This document shows positions 28,928 to 37,830 of a stretch of 64,000 bases of DNA, piece by piece. Source of the DNA: Alphaproteobacteria bacterium (GTDB lineage Bacteria; Pseudomonadota; Alphaproteobacteria; Reyranellales; Reyranellaceae); contig VGCH01000005.1 of the NCBI GenBank assembly GCA_016870115.1, positions 1-64,000 of the forward strand, read 5' to 3'. The position numbers were made by a program, and so were the translations under genes. A model generated the notes under the pieces. That model was given only the letters and a program-made list of their open reading frames with translations, made no database searches and had not been told where the DNA came from. Every line of letters begins with the position of its first letter. The stretch's first letter is position 1.

Positions 28928-29755
28928 ATGCCCGCCTCCACCCGTCGCCTGTTGCTTTTCGCCCCGCTGGTGCTTGGCGCCAGCGCGATTGGCGCGGCCT
29001 CGGCGTGGGCCACTCCAGCGGGACGGGTTGCGACCCGCCCGGCAGGTAGCGCCCCACGGCCTCGGCTGGTCGTGCTTGATCCAGGACACGGCGGCGCCGA
29101 CCCCGGTGCGCTCGGGGCGACGGGGGTGAGTGAGAAGTCCGTGGTCATGGCGGTCGCGCAGGAGCTGAAGCGTCAGCTTGAAGTCGGGGGCCGGTATCGC
29201 GTCGCCCTGACCCGGGCGGGCGATCAGTTCGTGCCTCTGCGCGACCGTGTCCAGCGCGCCCAGGCGGCGCGGGCGGAACTGTTTCTGTCGCTCCATGCCG
29301 ATTCCCATCCCGATCCTTCGGTGCGCGGCGCGTCTGTTTACACCCTGTCGGAGGACGCTTCGGACCGCGAAGCGGCTGCCTTGGCCCAACGCGAGAACCG
29401 CGCCGATGCCCAGCGAGCAGGACTGAAACTGGGAGATCAACCGGATCAGGTCGCGCGGGTGCTGGTCGCCATGTCGCAACGGGGAACGGTGAACGAGTCC
29501 CGCCGGTTCGCCGAGACTATTGTGCGGACCTTCTCGCAGCAGGGCGTCCGCCTGTTGCCCAGGACACATCGCCAAGCTGGCTTCGCCGTCCTGACCGCGC
29601 CCGAGATTCCGGCGGCGCTCGTGGAGTTGGGGTATCTCTCCAATCGCCAGGACGAAAAGCTGCTCAGTGTCCGCCAACACCAGATCCACCTCGCCCGGGC
29701 TCTCCGCGCCTCAATCGAGGCGCATTTGCCGCCGCTCGCCACAAGAAAGGCGTAA
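28928..29755 (+). CDS. N-acetylmuramoyl-L-alanine amidase (Amidase_3)
   Basis: 275 residues from ATG 28928; a GTG at 28901 would add nine residues ahead of the signal peptide. The signal peptide ends near A-S-A-W-A. The zinc amidase domain shows V-L-D-P-G-H-G-G-A-D-P-G, L-F-L-S-L-H-A-D-S-H-P and the catalytic A-L-V-E-L-G-Y-L-S-N. It cleaves the bond between muramic acid and the stem peptide during septum splitting. Unlike enterobacterial AmiC it has no AMIN domain. The PBP1a gene follows by 77 bp. Confidence 0.94.
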   Translation: MPASTRRLLLFAPLVLGASAIGAASAWATPAGRVATRPAGSAPRPRLVVLDPGHGGADPGALGATGVSEKSVVMAVAQELKRQLEVGGRYRVALTRAGDQFVPLRDRVQRAQAARAELFLSLHADSHPDPSVRGASVYTLSEDASDREAAALAQRENRADAQRAGLKLGDQPDQVARVLVAMSQRGTVNESRRFAETIVRTFSQQGVRLLPRTHRQAGFAVLTAPEIPAALVELGYLSNRQDEKLLSVRQHQIHLARALRASIEAHLPPLATRKA

Positions 29756-29832
29756 GCGGACGGCAGAGTCCGGTGGATCGCGGAGCCGGCGGCGTTGTTC
29801 GCCGGGGGACCGCCGCGTAGATTGGGACCGCC

Positions 29833-32292
29833 GTGCTGAAACTCTTCAAAATCCTGATGGCCTTCGCGGTGGCCGCCATGATCGCGGGAACCGGCACGCT
29901 GGCCGCCGTGTTCTGGCACTTCAGCCATGGCCTGCCCGACCACAAGCAGCTCGCCGACTACCAGCCCGCGACCGTGTCCCGGCTCTACACATCCGACGGC
30001 AAGCTGCTCGCCGAGTATGCCCGCGAGAAGCGCCTCTTCGTCCCGGTCGCCGCCATGCCGCGCCGCGTGGTCGAGGCGTTTGTCGCCGCGGAGGATCAGC
30101 GCTTCTTCACCCATCCGGGAATCGACATCCTGGGCGTGCTGCGCGCCGTCATGGCGAACCTGCAGAATCCCGGCAAGCGGCCAGAGGGCGCCTCGGGCAT
30201 CACCCAGCAGGTCGCCAAGAACTTCCTGCTGGGCAACCAGGCAACGCTGTCACGCAAGATCCGCGAGGCCATCCTGGCGTTCCGTATCGAGCGGACCTAC
30301 TCCAAGGAGCGGATTCTCGAGCTGTACCTGAACGAGATCTATCTCGGGGGCGGCAGCTACGGCGTCGCGTCGGCGGCGCTCAACTATTTCGACCGGTCGC
30401 TCGACGAGCTGTCGCTGAGCGAGATCGCCTATCTTGCCGCGGTGCCAAAGGCGCCCAATCGCTATCATATCGTGCGCAACGAGAGGGAGGCGCATGGCCG
30501 ACGCGACTATGTGCTGAACCGCATGGTCGAGGACGGCTATATCGCCGCGGCTGACGCGCAGGCGGCCAAGAGCGAGCGGCTGCAGTTGCGCCGGCGTGCT
30601 GCCACCGAGCTGGTGCAGGCCGATTTCTTCGCGGAGGAAGTGCGGCGCAATCTTTTCGCCGCCTATGGCGAGAAGGGGCTCTACGAGGGTGGCCTCACGG
30701 TGCGGACGACTCTCGATCCGTTCATCCAGGGGGCCGCCGACCAAGCCCTGCGGAACGGATTGCTGGCCTATGACCGCAAGCATGGCTGGCGCGGCGCCTA
30801 CGCCAAGATCCCCGACATGGCGTTGTGGGAAGAAGAGCTCGCCCGGATCGCGCAGCGTCGGCCGATTCCGGGGCCGACCACGTGGCAACTCGCGGCCGTG
30901 AAGCGCGTCGATGCCCAGTCGGTCCTGATCGGTCTGCCGGATGGCGATGGCACGATCCCGTTCGCCGAAATGCAGTGGGCACGCCCGACCTTGCCGGAGC
31001 AGCGCGTTGGCGGCTTCCCGCAGCGACCGCGCGACGTTGTGGCGGTCGGCGATGTCGTGATCGTCGAGGCGATCCAAACCGGCGCCAACAACCAGCGTTA
31101 CCCCGCGCGTACGTTCGCGCTGCGTCAGGTGCCCAACATTGACGGCGCCGTCGTCGCGATGGACCCGCAGACAGGCCGTGTATTGGCCATGTCGGGGGGC
31201 TGGAGTTTCCAGCGCAGCCAGTTCAATCGCGCCGTCCAGGCAGCTCGCCAACCGGGCTCGTCCTTCAAGCCGTTCGTCTATCTCGCGGCGATGGACGCGG
31301 GCCTCACGCCCTCGACCCAGGTGTTGGACGCGCCGTTCGTCTTCGATCCGGGCTACGGGCAGCCGCTGTGGAAGCCGCAGAACTACGGCGGCGATTTCCT
31401 CGGTCCCACGACGGTCCGCAACGGCCTCGAAAAGTCGCGCAACCTCATGACGGTGCGCATGGCGCAGCAGATCGGTATGCGGCGCGTCGTGCAGGTCGCC
31501 AAGGAATTCGGTGTCGCCGACAACATGGGCGCTTACCTTCCCATGTCGCTCGGCGCCGGCGAGACAACGCTGCTCCGCATGACCATGGCCTACGCGATGC
31601 TGGCCAACGGCGCGCATGAGATCACACCGAGCCTCGTGGATCGTGTCCAGGACCGCAACGGCAAGACCATCTACCGACACGAACCGCGCGTGTGCCGGGG
31701 CTGTGGCGAGGCGCGACCGGGCGACCGACCGATGGCGCCTGAAATCGTCGACCCGCGTCAGCCCTTCCACGATCCGACTACGGTGTACCAGGTGGTTCAC
31801 ATGATGCTGGGCGTCACCACGCGCGGCACCGCGGGCTTCCTGTCGGCGCTGGGGCGTCCCATCGCCGGCAAGACGGGCACGACGAACGACGCCAACGATG
31901 TCTGGTTTGTGGGCTTCACCCCCGATCTCGTGATTGGCGTTTATGTCGGCTTCGATGAACCGCGCACGCTGGGGCCGGGCGAAACTGGCGGCGGTATCTC
32001 GGCGCCGATCTTCGAACGCGTGATGCGCCCGGTGTTCAAGGACAAGCCACCGACGCCGTTTCGCATTCCGCCTGGCCTGCGGCTGGTGCGCGTGAATCAC
32101 GCCACGGGTTGGCCGGTCGGTCCGGGCGAGGGCGGCATCGACGAGGTTTTCCGTCCGGGAACCGAACCCGGATCGGCGGCGAGCATCGGCACGCTTGACG
32201 GCTCCGCCCTGCTTCCGGGTATAGACGCGCCCGGTCCGGGTCCGGGTGGCCGGCCACGGCCGACGCTGACCGGCACCGGCGAAACCTACTGA
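29833..32292 (+). CDS. mrcA: Penicillin-binding protein 1A (bifunctional)
   Basis: 819 residues from GTG 29833. Order: membrane anchor (residues 8-30), glycosyltransferase domain (A-A-E-D-Q-R-F-F-T-H-P-G-I-D then G-A-S-G-I-T-Q-Q-V-A-K-N and E-L-Y-L-N-E-I-Y-L-G), an OB-like insert, then transpeptidase with S-S-F-K at the catalytic Ser, S-R-N second motif and K-T-G-T-T third motif. It polymerises and crosslinks peptidoglycan. The linker before the C-terminal part has a C-R-G-C-G pair. The amidase upstream makes this a cell-wall pair. Confidence 0.97.
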   Translation: MLKLFKILMAFAVAAMIAGTGTLAAVFWHFSHGLPDHKQLADYQPATVSRLYTSDGKLLAEYAREKRLFVPVAAMPRRVVEAFVAAEDQRFFTHPGIDILGVLRAVMANLQNPGKRPEGASGITQQVAKNFLLGNQATLSRKIREAILAFRIERTYSKERILELYLNEIYLGGGSYGVASAALNYFDRSLDELSLSEIAYLAAVPKAPNRYHIVRNEREAHGRRDYVLNRMVEDGYIAAADAQAAKSERLQLRRRAATELVQADFFAEEVRRNLFAAYGEKGLYEGGLTVRTTLDPFIQGAADQALRNGLLAYDRKHGWRGAYAKIPDMALWEEELARIAQRRPIPGPTTWQLAAVKRVDAQSVLIGLPDGDGTIPFAEMQWARPTLPEQRVGGFPQRPRDVVAVGDVVIVEAIQTGANNQRYPARTFALRQVPNIDGAVVAMDPQTGRVLAMSGGWSFQRSQFNRAVQAARQPGSSFKPFVYLAAMDAGLTPSTQVLDAPFVFDPGYGQPLWKPQNYGGDFLGPTTVRNGLEKSRNLMTVRMAQQIGMRRVVQVAKEFGVADNMGAYLPMSLGAGETTLLRMTMAYAMLANGAHEITPSLVDRVQDRNGKTIYRHEPRVCRGCGEARPGDRPMAPEIVDPRQPFHDPTTVYQVVHMMLGVTTRGTAGFLSALGRPIAGKTGTTNDANDVWFVGFTPDLVIGVYVGFDEPRTLGPGETGGGISAPIFERVMRPVFKDKPPTPFRIPPGLRLVRVNHATGWPVGPGEGGIDEVFRPGTEPGSAASIGTLDGSALLPGIDAPGPGPGGRPRPTLTGTGETY

Positions 32293-32311
32293 CGAGAGAC
32301 GAGCCCCCAAG

Positions 32312-33428
32312 ATGCGCGCCGAAGCTCAAGCCATGGTCTCCGAGATCGAGGAGTCGCTCGCACTCCTGAGGAGGCGTCTTTGACTACGACCGTGCGGTCG
32401 TTCGTCTCGACGAGTTGAACGCGCGCGCCGAGGATTCGGCGCTGTGGAACGATCCGAAGGAAGCGCAGGCCGTGATGCGTGAGCGCATGCGGCTGGAGGC
32501 GGCGATTGCCACGATCCGCCGGCTGCGCGCGGCGATCGACGACAACGTTGGGCTGATCGAGCTTGCCGAGGCCGAGAAGGACGAGGCGATGATCGCCGAC
32601 GCCGAACGGGCGCTGGGCGAGGCGCGCGCGGAGGCCGCCAAGGCGCGGCTTGAGACGCTCCTGTCGGGTGAGGCCGATCCCAACAACGCCTATGTCGAGA
32701 TCAACGCCGGCGCGGGCGGCACCGAGGCGCAGGACTGGGCCGAGATGTTGGCCCGCATGTACACGCGCTGGGCCGAACGTCGCGGCTTCAAGGTCAGCTG
32801 GCTTGAGGAGAGCGCGGGCGAAGAGGCGGGCATCAAGTCCTGCGCCTTCAAGGTCGAGGGCCAGAACGCCTATGGCTGGCTCAAGACCGAGTCGGGCGTG
32901 CACCGCCTGGTCCGCATCAGTCCGTTCGACGGCAACGCCCGCCGCCAGACGAGCTTCGCTTCCGCCTGGGTCTATCCCGAGGTCGACGACAACATCGAGA
33001 TCGAGCTGCTGGACAAGGATCTGCGGGTCGACACCTATCGTGCCTCGGGCGCGGGTGGGCAGCACGTGAACAAGACCGACTCGGCGGTTCGCATCACGCA
33101 CATCCCGACCGGCATTGCGGTCGCGGTCCAGCAGGAGCGCAGCCAGCATCAGAACCGCGCCAAGGCGATGCAGATGCTGAAGGCACGGCTCTACGAGGTC
33201 GAACTGCAGAAGCGCGAGGCCGAGCGGCTGGCGGCCGAAGCCAGCAAGACCGACATCGGTTGGGGCCACCAGATCCGCTCCTATGTGCTGCAGCCCTACC
33301 AGATGGTGAAGGACCTGCGGACGAACGTGGAACGCTCCGACCCGCAGAAGGTGCTGGACGGCGACCTCGACGAGTTCATGGCCGCCTCGCTCGCGGCGCG
33401 CGTCGGCGAGGGCGCGGATAAGTCGTGA
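32312..33428 (+). CDS. prfB: Peptide chain release factor 2 (programmed +1 frameshift)
   Basis: Frame 0 starts at ATG 32312 and reads 23 codons to an in-frame TGA (32381-32383); the rest lies in the +1 frame to TGA 33428, about 371 residues in all. RF2 terminates at UGA and UAA. Visible are the stop-codon recognition region after S-P-F-D-G and the catalytic G-G-Q in [11 protein letters not shown]. Annotating only the downstream frame would lose the N-terminal domain. The sequence at the junction is the classical autoregulatory site described in the separate entry. Confidence 0.97.
32369..32384 (+). promoter_or_regulatory. prfB programmed frameshift site
   Basis: AGGAGG (32369-32374), three bases CGT, then CTT TGA C (32378-32384). 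The internal Shine-Dalgarno-like sequence and slippery CTT-TGA-C have the same spacing as in E. coli prfB. When RF2 is scarce the ribosome slips from CTT to TTG-phase and reads GAC, making full-length RF2. Confidence 0.95.
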
Positions 33429-34141
33429 CGGAGAGCCCGGTCGCTCCGGCGGCCGATGCCCTGCACGCCCGATTGCGAACGCTGCGCGCACGCACCGTCG
33501 CCAATGGGTGCACCGAAGCCGAGGCACTGGCCGCCGCCGCCAAGCTCGCCGAGCTGCTCGACCGCCACGATCTTGCGCTGTCCGATGTTGAACTGGAGAC
33601 GGGGCGCTGCATCGAGGGCCGTCATGAGCCCCGCGGTCGGCGCAAGCTCCCGTTGGAAGCCTGCGTGCCGGCGATTGCGGCCTTCTGCGACTGCCAAGCC
33701 TGGCGCACTCGTGGCGCCGATGGCCGCCCCGCATTCGTGTTCTTCGGGCTGCCGGCGGATGTCGAGGCGGCGTTGGTGCTGGCCGAACTGGTCGAAGCCG
33801 CGCTGCGCGGGGGGTTGGGCCGCTACAAGACCGAGCCCGGACGTACCCGCTTGCCTCACCGCGACCGGCACGTCGCCTACGCCTCGTTCATGCTCGGCAT
33901 GGCCGAGGCGATCGCGGCACGCCTGGACGCGTTGAAACGGGGCCGCGAGTCCGCGCGCAACGGTGCGGGCCAGCAAATCGTGCTGCTGAAGGCATCGCTG
34001 GTTGAACGCGAGCTCGCGCTGCTCGGGATCCGGTTCCACACCGTCGGCGGATCGGGGCGCGCCGTTCTCGCCGACGCATTCCAGGCCGGCGAGAAAGCAG
34101 GCACGTCCTTCCGGCCGGGCGAGCGCGGCGGGCCCCGCTGA
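33425..34141 (+). CDS. DUF2786-domain protein
   Basis: 238 residues from GTG 33425, overlapping the prfB stop as GTGA. The N-terminal domain ([19 protein letters not shown] with [11 protein letters not shown]) fits DUF2786, a small helical domain frequent in phage and plasmid proteins. The rest resembles its usual C-terminal partner domain: A-F-V-F-F-G-L, then an Ala-rich helix and [10 protein letters not shown]. No catalytic motif is known. No phage genes surround it, and coupling to prfB suggests a housekeeping lineage. Confidence 0.85.
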   Translation: MTESPVAPAADALHARLRTLRARTVANGCTEAEALAAAAKLAELLDRHDLALSDVELETGRCIEGRHEPRGRRKLPLEACVPAIAAFCDCQAWRTRGADGRPAFVFFGLPADVEAALVLAELVEAALRGGLGRYKTEPGRTRLPHRDRHVAYASFMLGMAEAIAARLDALKRGRESARNGAGQQIVLLKASLVERELALLGIRFHTVGGSGRAVLADAFQAGEKAGTSFRPGERGGPR

Positions 34142-34174
34142 CTGCGCCATGCCGGGCCATGCTATGGAGAGGCC

Positions 34175-35143
34175 ATGAAAACCAAGCCTTTCGGCCGCAC
34201 CGGCATTCAGGTTTCGCAACTCTGCTTCGGCACGATGTCGTTCGGTGGCGATGCCGACGAGGCGACTTCGGCGGCGATGTACGCGGCCTGTCGCGACGCT
34301 GGCATCAACTTCTTCGACACGGCCGATCAGTACAACGCCGGCAAGTCGGAGGAGATGCTGGGGCGCTTTGCGAAGGCGCACCGCGACGATCTCGTGCTCG
34401 CGACCAAGTGCTTCAACCCGTCGGGACCCGACATCAACGCGCGCGGCAGCAATCGCCGTCACGTGGTGCGGGCCGTCGAGGCGAGCCTGCGTCGTTTACA
34501 GACGGATCGCATCGACGTTTTGTACCTGCATCAATTCGACCAGCGCACGCCGATCGAGGAGTCGATGCGCGCGCTTGAGGATGTGGTGCGATCGGGCAAG
34601 GTGATCTACCCGGCGGTCAGCAACTGGGCGGCCTGGGCGACGCAGCGCGGGCTCGACATCCAGGAGGCGCGGGGCTGGAACCGTCTGCAGGCGATCCAGC
34701 CGATGTACAATCTCGTGAAGCGACAGGCCGAGGTCGAGATCCTGCCGATGGCCGAGGCCAATGATGTCGCGGTAGTGCCCTATAGCCCGTCGGCGGCCGG
34801 GCTGCTGTCGGGCAAGTACGCGCGTCAGGACGTGGCTGGCCGGCTGCGGAGCAACAAGATGTATGAGGCTCGCTACGGCGAGGCCTGGGCGTTCGAGACG
34901 GCGGAGCGGTTCGCGAGCTTGTGTGCGACACGCGGCCTCAATCCGGTCTCCACCGCTGTGGCCTGGGTAGGGACGCATCCGGCCGTGACGGCGCCCATCA
35001 TCGGGGCGCGCAATCTCGATCAGCTGAAGGAGTCGTTGGCATCGGTCGCTGTCGACATGACGGCGGAGCTCCGCGCCGAGATCGCCGCGCTCTCGCGTAC
35101 GCCACCACCGGCGACCGACCGCCTGGAAGAGCAGCGCGGCTAG
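34175..35143 (+). CDS. Aldo/keto reductase
   Basis: 322 residues. NADPH-dependent oxidoreductase with the family tetrad: Asp and Tyr in F-D-T-A-D-Q-Y-N-A-G, Lys in L-A-T-K-C and His in L-Y-L-H-Q-F-D. The cofactor-binding C-terminal part shows P-Y-S-P-S-A-A-G-L-L-S-G-K-Y and P-I-I-G-A-R-N-L-D-Q. Substrate cannot be inferred. Stands 33 bp after the DUF2786 gene. Confidence 0.94.
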   Translation: MKTKPFGRTGIQVSQLCFGTMSFGGDADEATSAAMYAACRDAGINFFDTADQYNAGKSEEMLGRFAKAHRDDLVLATKCFNPSGPDINARGSNRRHVVRAVEASLRRLQTDRIDVLYLHQFDQRTPIEESMRALEDVVRSGKVIYPAVSNWAAWATQRGLDIQEARGWNRLQAIQPMYNLVKRQAEVEILPMAEANDVAVVPYSPSAAGLLSGKYARQDVAGRLRSNKMYEARYGEAWAFETAERFASLCATRGLNPVSTAVAWVGTHPAVTAPIIGARNLDQLKESLASVAVDMTAELRAEIAALSRTPPPATDRLEEQRG

Positions 35144-35185
35144 GGGGCATGCGCGGCGAGGAGAGTGCGGACGGACTCGAGGCTC

Positions 35186-36454
35186 ATGGCGTTCGCAGGG
35201 CGGTTCAGTCTTGAAGGCCGGGGCGCCCGACCCTACAGCAACGATGACATCTGGAGCCAACCGATTCTTCCGCTCTATCTCGCGCTCGGCGCCATGACGG
35301 TGCAGCAGACCTTCGCCACGCTGGGACGGGCGACCGTGCCGCTGATCGCCGCGGCGATCCTCGCCGATCTCGACCTCGATCCCGCTCTCGTGGGCGTGTA
35401 CGTGGCGATCGGCGCCGTCGCGGGCTTTCTGACGACGCTGGGCTGCGGCCCGTTCATCCTGCGCTTTGGCGCGGTGCGGCTGACCCAGATCGGAATGACG
35501 ATGTTGGCGGCGGGATTGCTGGCCGGGGCGACCGGCTGGCTTGCCCTGTTCGCGCTGGGCGCCTTCGTGGGTGCGCTGGGCCAAGCGGTGTCGACGCCGG
35601 CCAGTTCGCATCTGCTGGGTCGCCTGTCGCCACCCGCGCGGGCGCCGCTGATGTTCTCGATCAAGCAAACGGGTGTGCCGGCCGGTTTGATGCTGGCGGG
35701 CGTGGCTGCGCCGGCGCTTGTGGCCGCCTTCGACTGGCGCGTGGCCTTGGGCACCGTCGCGGCCGCGTCGCTTGCGGTGACGCTCGCGTTGCAGCCGTTG
35801 CGGGACCGCTTCGACACCGACCGCAACCCCGATCAGCGACTCTCCCCCGCCGACATGGCGGGCACTCTCACGAGCGTGTTGCGCGACCCGCAGCTGCGGC
35901 GGCTCTGCATCGCGATGTTCAGTTTCGTCGGCCTTCAGTCGCTCTTCACTGGCTTCTTCGTGCTCTATGCGGTGCGCGCCCTTGGTCACGATCTCGGGCG
36001 GGCCGGCGCCATCTTCGCAATCGCGGTCGCCGTCGCGGTGCCCGCGCGCATCTTCTGGGGCTGGCTTGCCTCTCGATTCATTGCGGCTGCGTGGCTGCTG
36101 GGCTGGCTCGGACTTGGGATGGCAGGCGCCGCGGCCACGCTGGCCTCGATCGGCCCGGATTGGCCCACCGCCGCGACCACTTTGGTGGCGGCGGCGCTCA
36201 GCCTCACAGGCCTCAGCTGGCACGGCGTCTTGCTGGCCGAGGTGGCACGGCTTTCCCGGCCGGGGCGCATCGGCGCCACCACCGGCGCAGTGCTGGCGTT
36301 CGGCGACGCGGGCGCACTGGTTCTGCCGCTGCTGTTCAGCGCCGCGCTCGCGCTCACCGAGCGCTACGATATCGGGTTCGGACTGGGCGGGGCGGTGGCG
36401 CTCGCTGCATCGTCGCTCCTGTTGCTGCGGGCGCGCGACCGCCGTGCGGTCTGA
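35186..36454 (+). CDS. MFS transporter
   Basis: 422 residues from ATG 35186, preceded by CGAGGC; an alternative GTG lies at 35165. About twelve hydrophobic segments are visible in two halves, separated by a polar cytoplasmic loop around L-R-D-R-F-D-T-D-R-N-P-D-Q-R-L-S. The R-F-G-A-V-R element resembles the loop 2-3 signature. Substrate unknown. It lies between an aldo/keto reductase and an amidohydrolase, which might share a catabolic purpose. Confidence 0.92.
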   Translation: MAFAGRFSLEGRGARPYSNDDIWSQPILPLYLALGAMTVQQTFATLGRATVPLIAAAILADLDLDPALVGVYVAIGAVAGFLTTLGCGPFILRFGAVRLTQIGMTMLAAGLLAGATGWLALFALGAFVGALGQAVSTPASSHLLGRLSPPARAPLMFSIKQTGVPAGLMLAGVAAPALVAAFDWRVALGTVAAASLAVTLALQPLRDRFDTDRNPDQRLSPADMAGTLTSVLRDPQLRRLCIAMFSFVGLQSLFTGFFVLYAVRALGHDLGRAGAIFAIAVAVAVPARIFWGWLASRFIAAAWLLGWLGLGMAGAAATLASIGPDWPTAATTLVAAALSLTGLSWHGVLLAEVARLSRPGRIGATTGAVLAFGDAGALVLPLLFSAALALTERYDIGFGLGGAVALAASSLLLLRARDRRAV

Positions 36455-36507
36455 GCGGCTTGTCGCCTCGCGCCGCCGACCTTAGCGTTCGGGCAGGGAG
36501 AACATGC

Positions 36508-37347
36508 ATGCCGATCATCGACGCCCAGGTTCATTGCTACGAGCGCAACCATGCGGGCCGCCCCTGGCATGCCGTCCTTGCGGGCCCGCCCGAGGTAACC
36601 GGTCCGGACATGATCCGCGCGATGGACGCGGTCGGCGTCGACGGCGCGTTGCTGGTCTCCGTCTACACCATGTACCGCTTCGACGAGAGCTACGCGGTTT
36701 CGGTCCAGCGCGCGCATCCGCGGCGCTTCGGTGTCATCAAGCCGGTGAACGCCAACGACCCCGCGGTGGGTGAGATGATCGCCGCCTGGGCCGCGATGGA
36801 CGGCACTGTCGCGATCCGCGTGATGATGAATCAGGACGTCTCGACCGATCCGAACGATCCTGGCCTCGCACGTGTTCTTGCCGCCGCCGCGCGCCACGAC
36901 CTGCCGCTTAACCTGTTGTGCCGCGACCGGCTCGCGCAAGTCGCCACTCTCGCGCGACGGTTTCCGGACACGCAGATCGTGATCGACCATCTCGGGCTTG
37001 AACAACCCTTCGCGCCACCGCCGCCGGCCAATCCCTGGGCCGAACTCCCGCATGTTCTGGCGTTGGCGGCGTTTCCCAATGTCGCGATCAAGATCACCGG
37101 CGCCTGTACGCTCAGCCACCAGCCGTTTCCTTACCGCGATATCCGGACGCCGCTCGGCCGCATCTTCGAGGCGTTCGGCCTCCAGCGCTGCATGTGGGGC
37201 ACAGACTGGACCCGCGCGGTGGCGCTCCTCGATTACCGCCAGGGCGTTGACTCGTTCCGCGCGGCCGACTGGTTGAGCGACTCCGATCGCGCGACGCTGA
37301 TGGGCGGCTCGCTGCAACGCATCTACGGTTGGTCACCCGCGCGCTGA
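36508..37347 (+). CDS. Amidohydrolase family 2 (metal-dependent hydrolase)
   Basis: 279 residues from ATG 36508. A TIM-barrel amidohydrolase_2 protein: start M-P-I-I-D-A-Q-V-H-C-Y, middle V-I-D-H-L-G-L and C-terminal M-W-G-T-D-W-T-R. Related proteins decarboxylate or hydrolyse aromatic acids or lactones. The first metal motif is Q-V-H-C rather than H-x-H. It ends 18 bp before the convergent bcp stop. Confidence 0.9.
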   Translation: MPIIDAQVHCYERNHAGRPWHAVLAGPPEVTGPDMIRAMDAVGVDGALLVSVYTMYRFDESYAVSVQRAHPRRFGVIKPVNANDPAVGEMIAAWAAMDGTVAIRVMMNQDVSTDPNDPGLARVLAAAARHDLPLNLLCRDRLAQVATLARRFPDTQIVIDHLGLEQPFAPPPPANPWAELPHVLALAAFPNVAIKITGACTLSHQPFPYRDIRTPLGRIFEAFGLQRCMWGTDWTRAVALLDYRQGVDSFRAADWLSDSDRATLMGGSLQRIYGWSPAR

Positions 37348-37365
37348 CAGGCGCGCGGCAGCGGC

Positions 37366-37830
37366 TCAGAGCCCCTTCAGCGCGGCTTGGACTTCCTCGA
37401 CGTGGCCGGGGACCTTCACCTTGCGCCAGACGCGAGCGACGGTGCCGGTCTTGTCGATCAGGAAGGTGGCGCGGTCGATACCCATGTACTTGCGGCCGTA
37501 CATGCTCTTCTCGATCCAGGTGTCGTACTTCTCGCAGACCTTGCCGTCGGCATCCGAGACCAGGGGAAACTTCAGGCCATACTTCTTCTTGAACTTGTCG
37601 TGGCTCGCCACGCTGTCCTTCGAGACTCCGATGATCGCGGCCTTGAGCTTCGCCAGCCCCGGCAAGGCGTCGTTGAAGCCGCAGGCTTCCTTGGTGCACC
37701 CCGAGGTGTCGTCCTTGGGATAGAAATAGAGCACCACCGGACGGCCGCGCAGTTCCGACAGCTTCAGCTTGCCGCCGCCATCGGTTTCGGCGGTGAAATC
37801 AGGTGCCTTGCGGCCTTCCTCAACACTCAT
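37366..37830 (-). CDS. bcp: Thioredoxin-dependent peroxiredoxin BCP
   Basis: 154 residues from ATG 37830, with GAGGAG 7 nt upstream (a start at 37851 is disfavoured). The peroxidatic Cys is in the T-S-G-C-T-K-E-A-C-G-F element with the second Cys five residues later, typical of BCP. Reduces organic and hydrogen peroxides. ATG overlaps the glnE stop (ATGA), so it is translationally coupled to glnE. Confidence 0.95.
   Translation of the reverse strand: MSVEEGRKAPDFTAETDGGGKLKLSELRGRPVVLYFYPKDDTSGCTKEACGFNDALPGLAKLKAAIIGVSKDSVASHDKFKKKYGLKFPLVSDADGKVCEKYDTWIEKSMYGRKYMGIDRATFLIDKTGTVARVWRKVKVPGHVEEVQAALKGL

Noticed and set aside
30250-32310. 686-codon frame antisense to PBP1a
   Set aside because: No recognisable family; PBP1a on the other strand has all its motifs.
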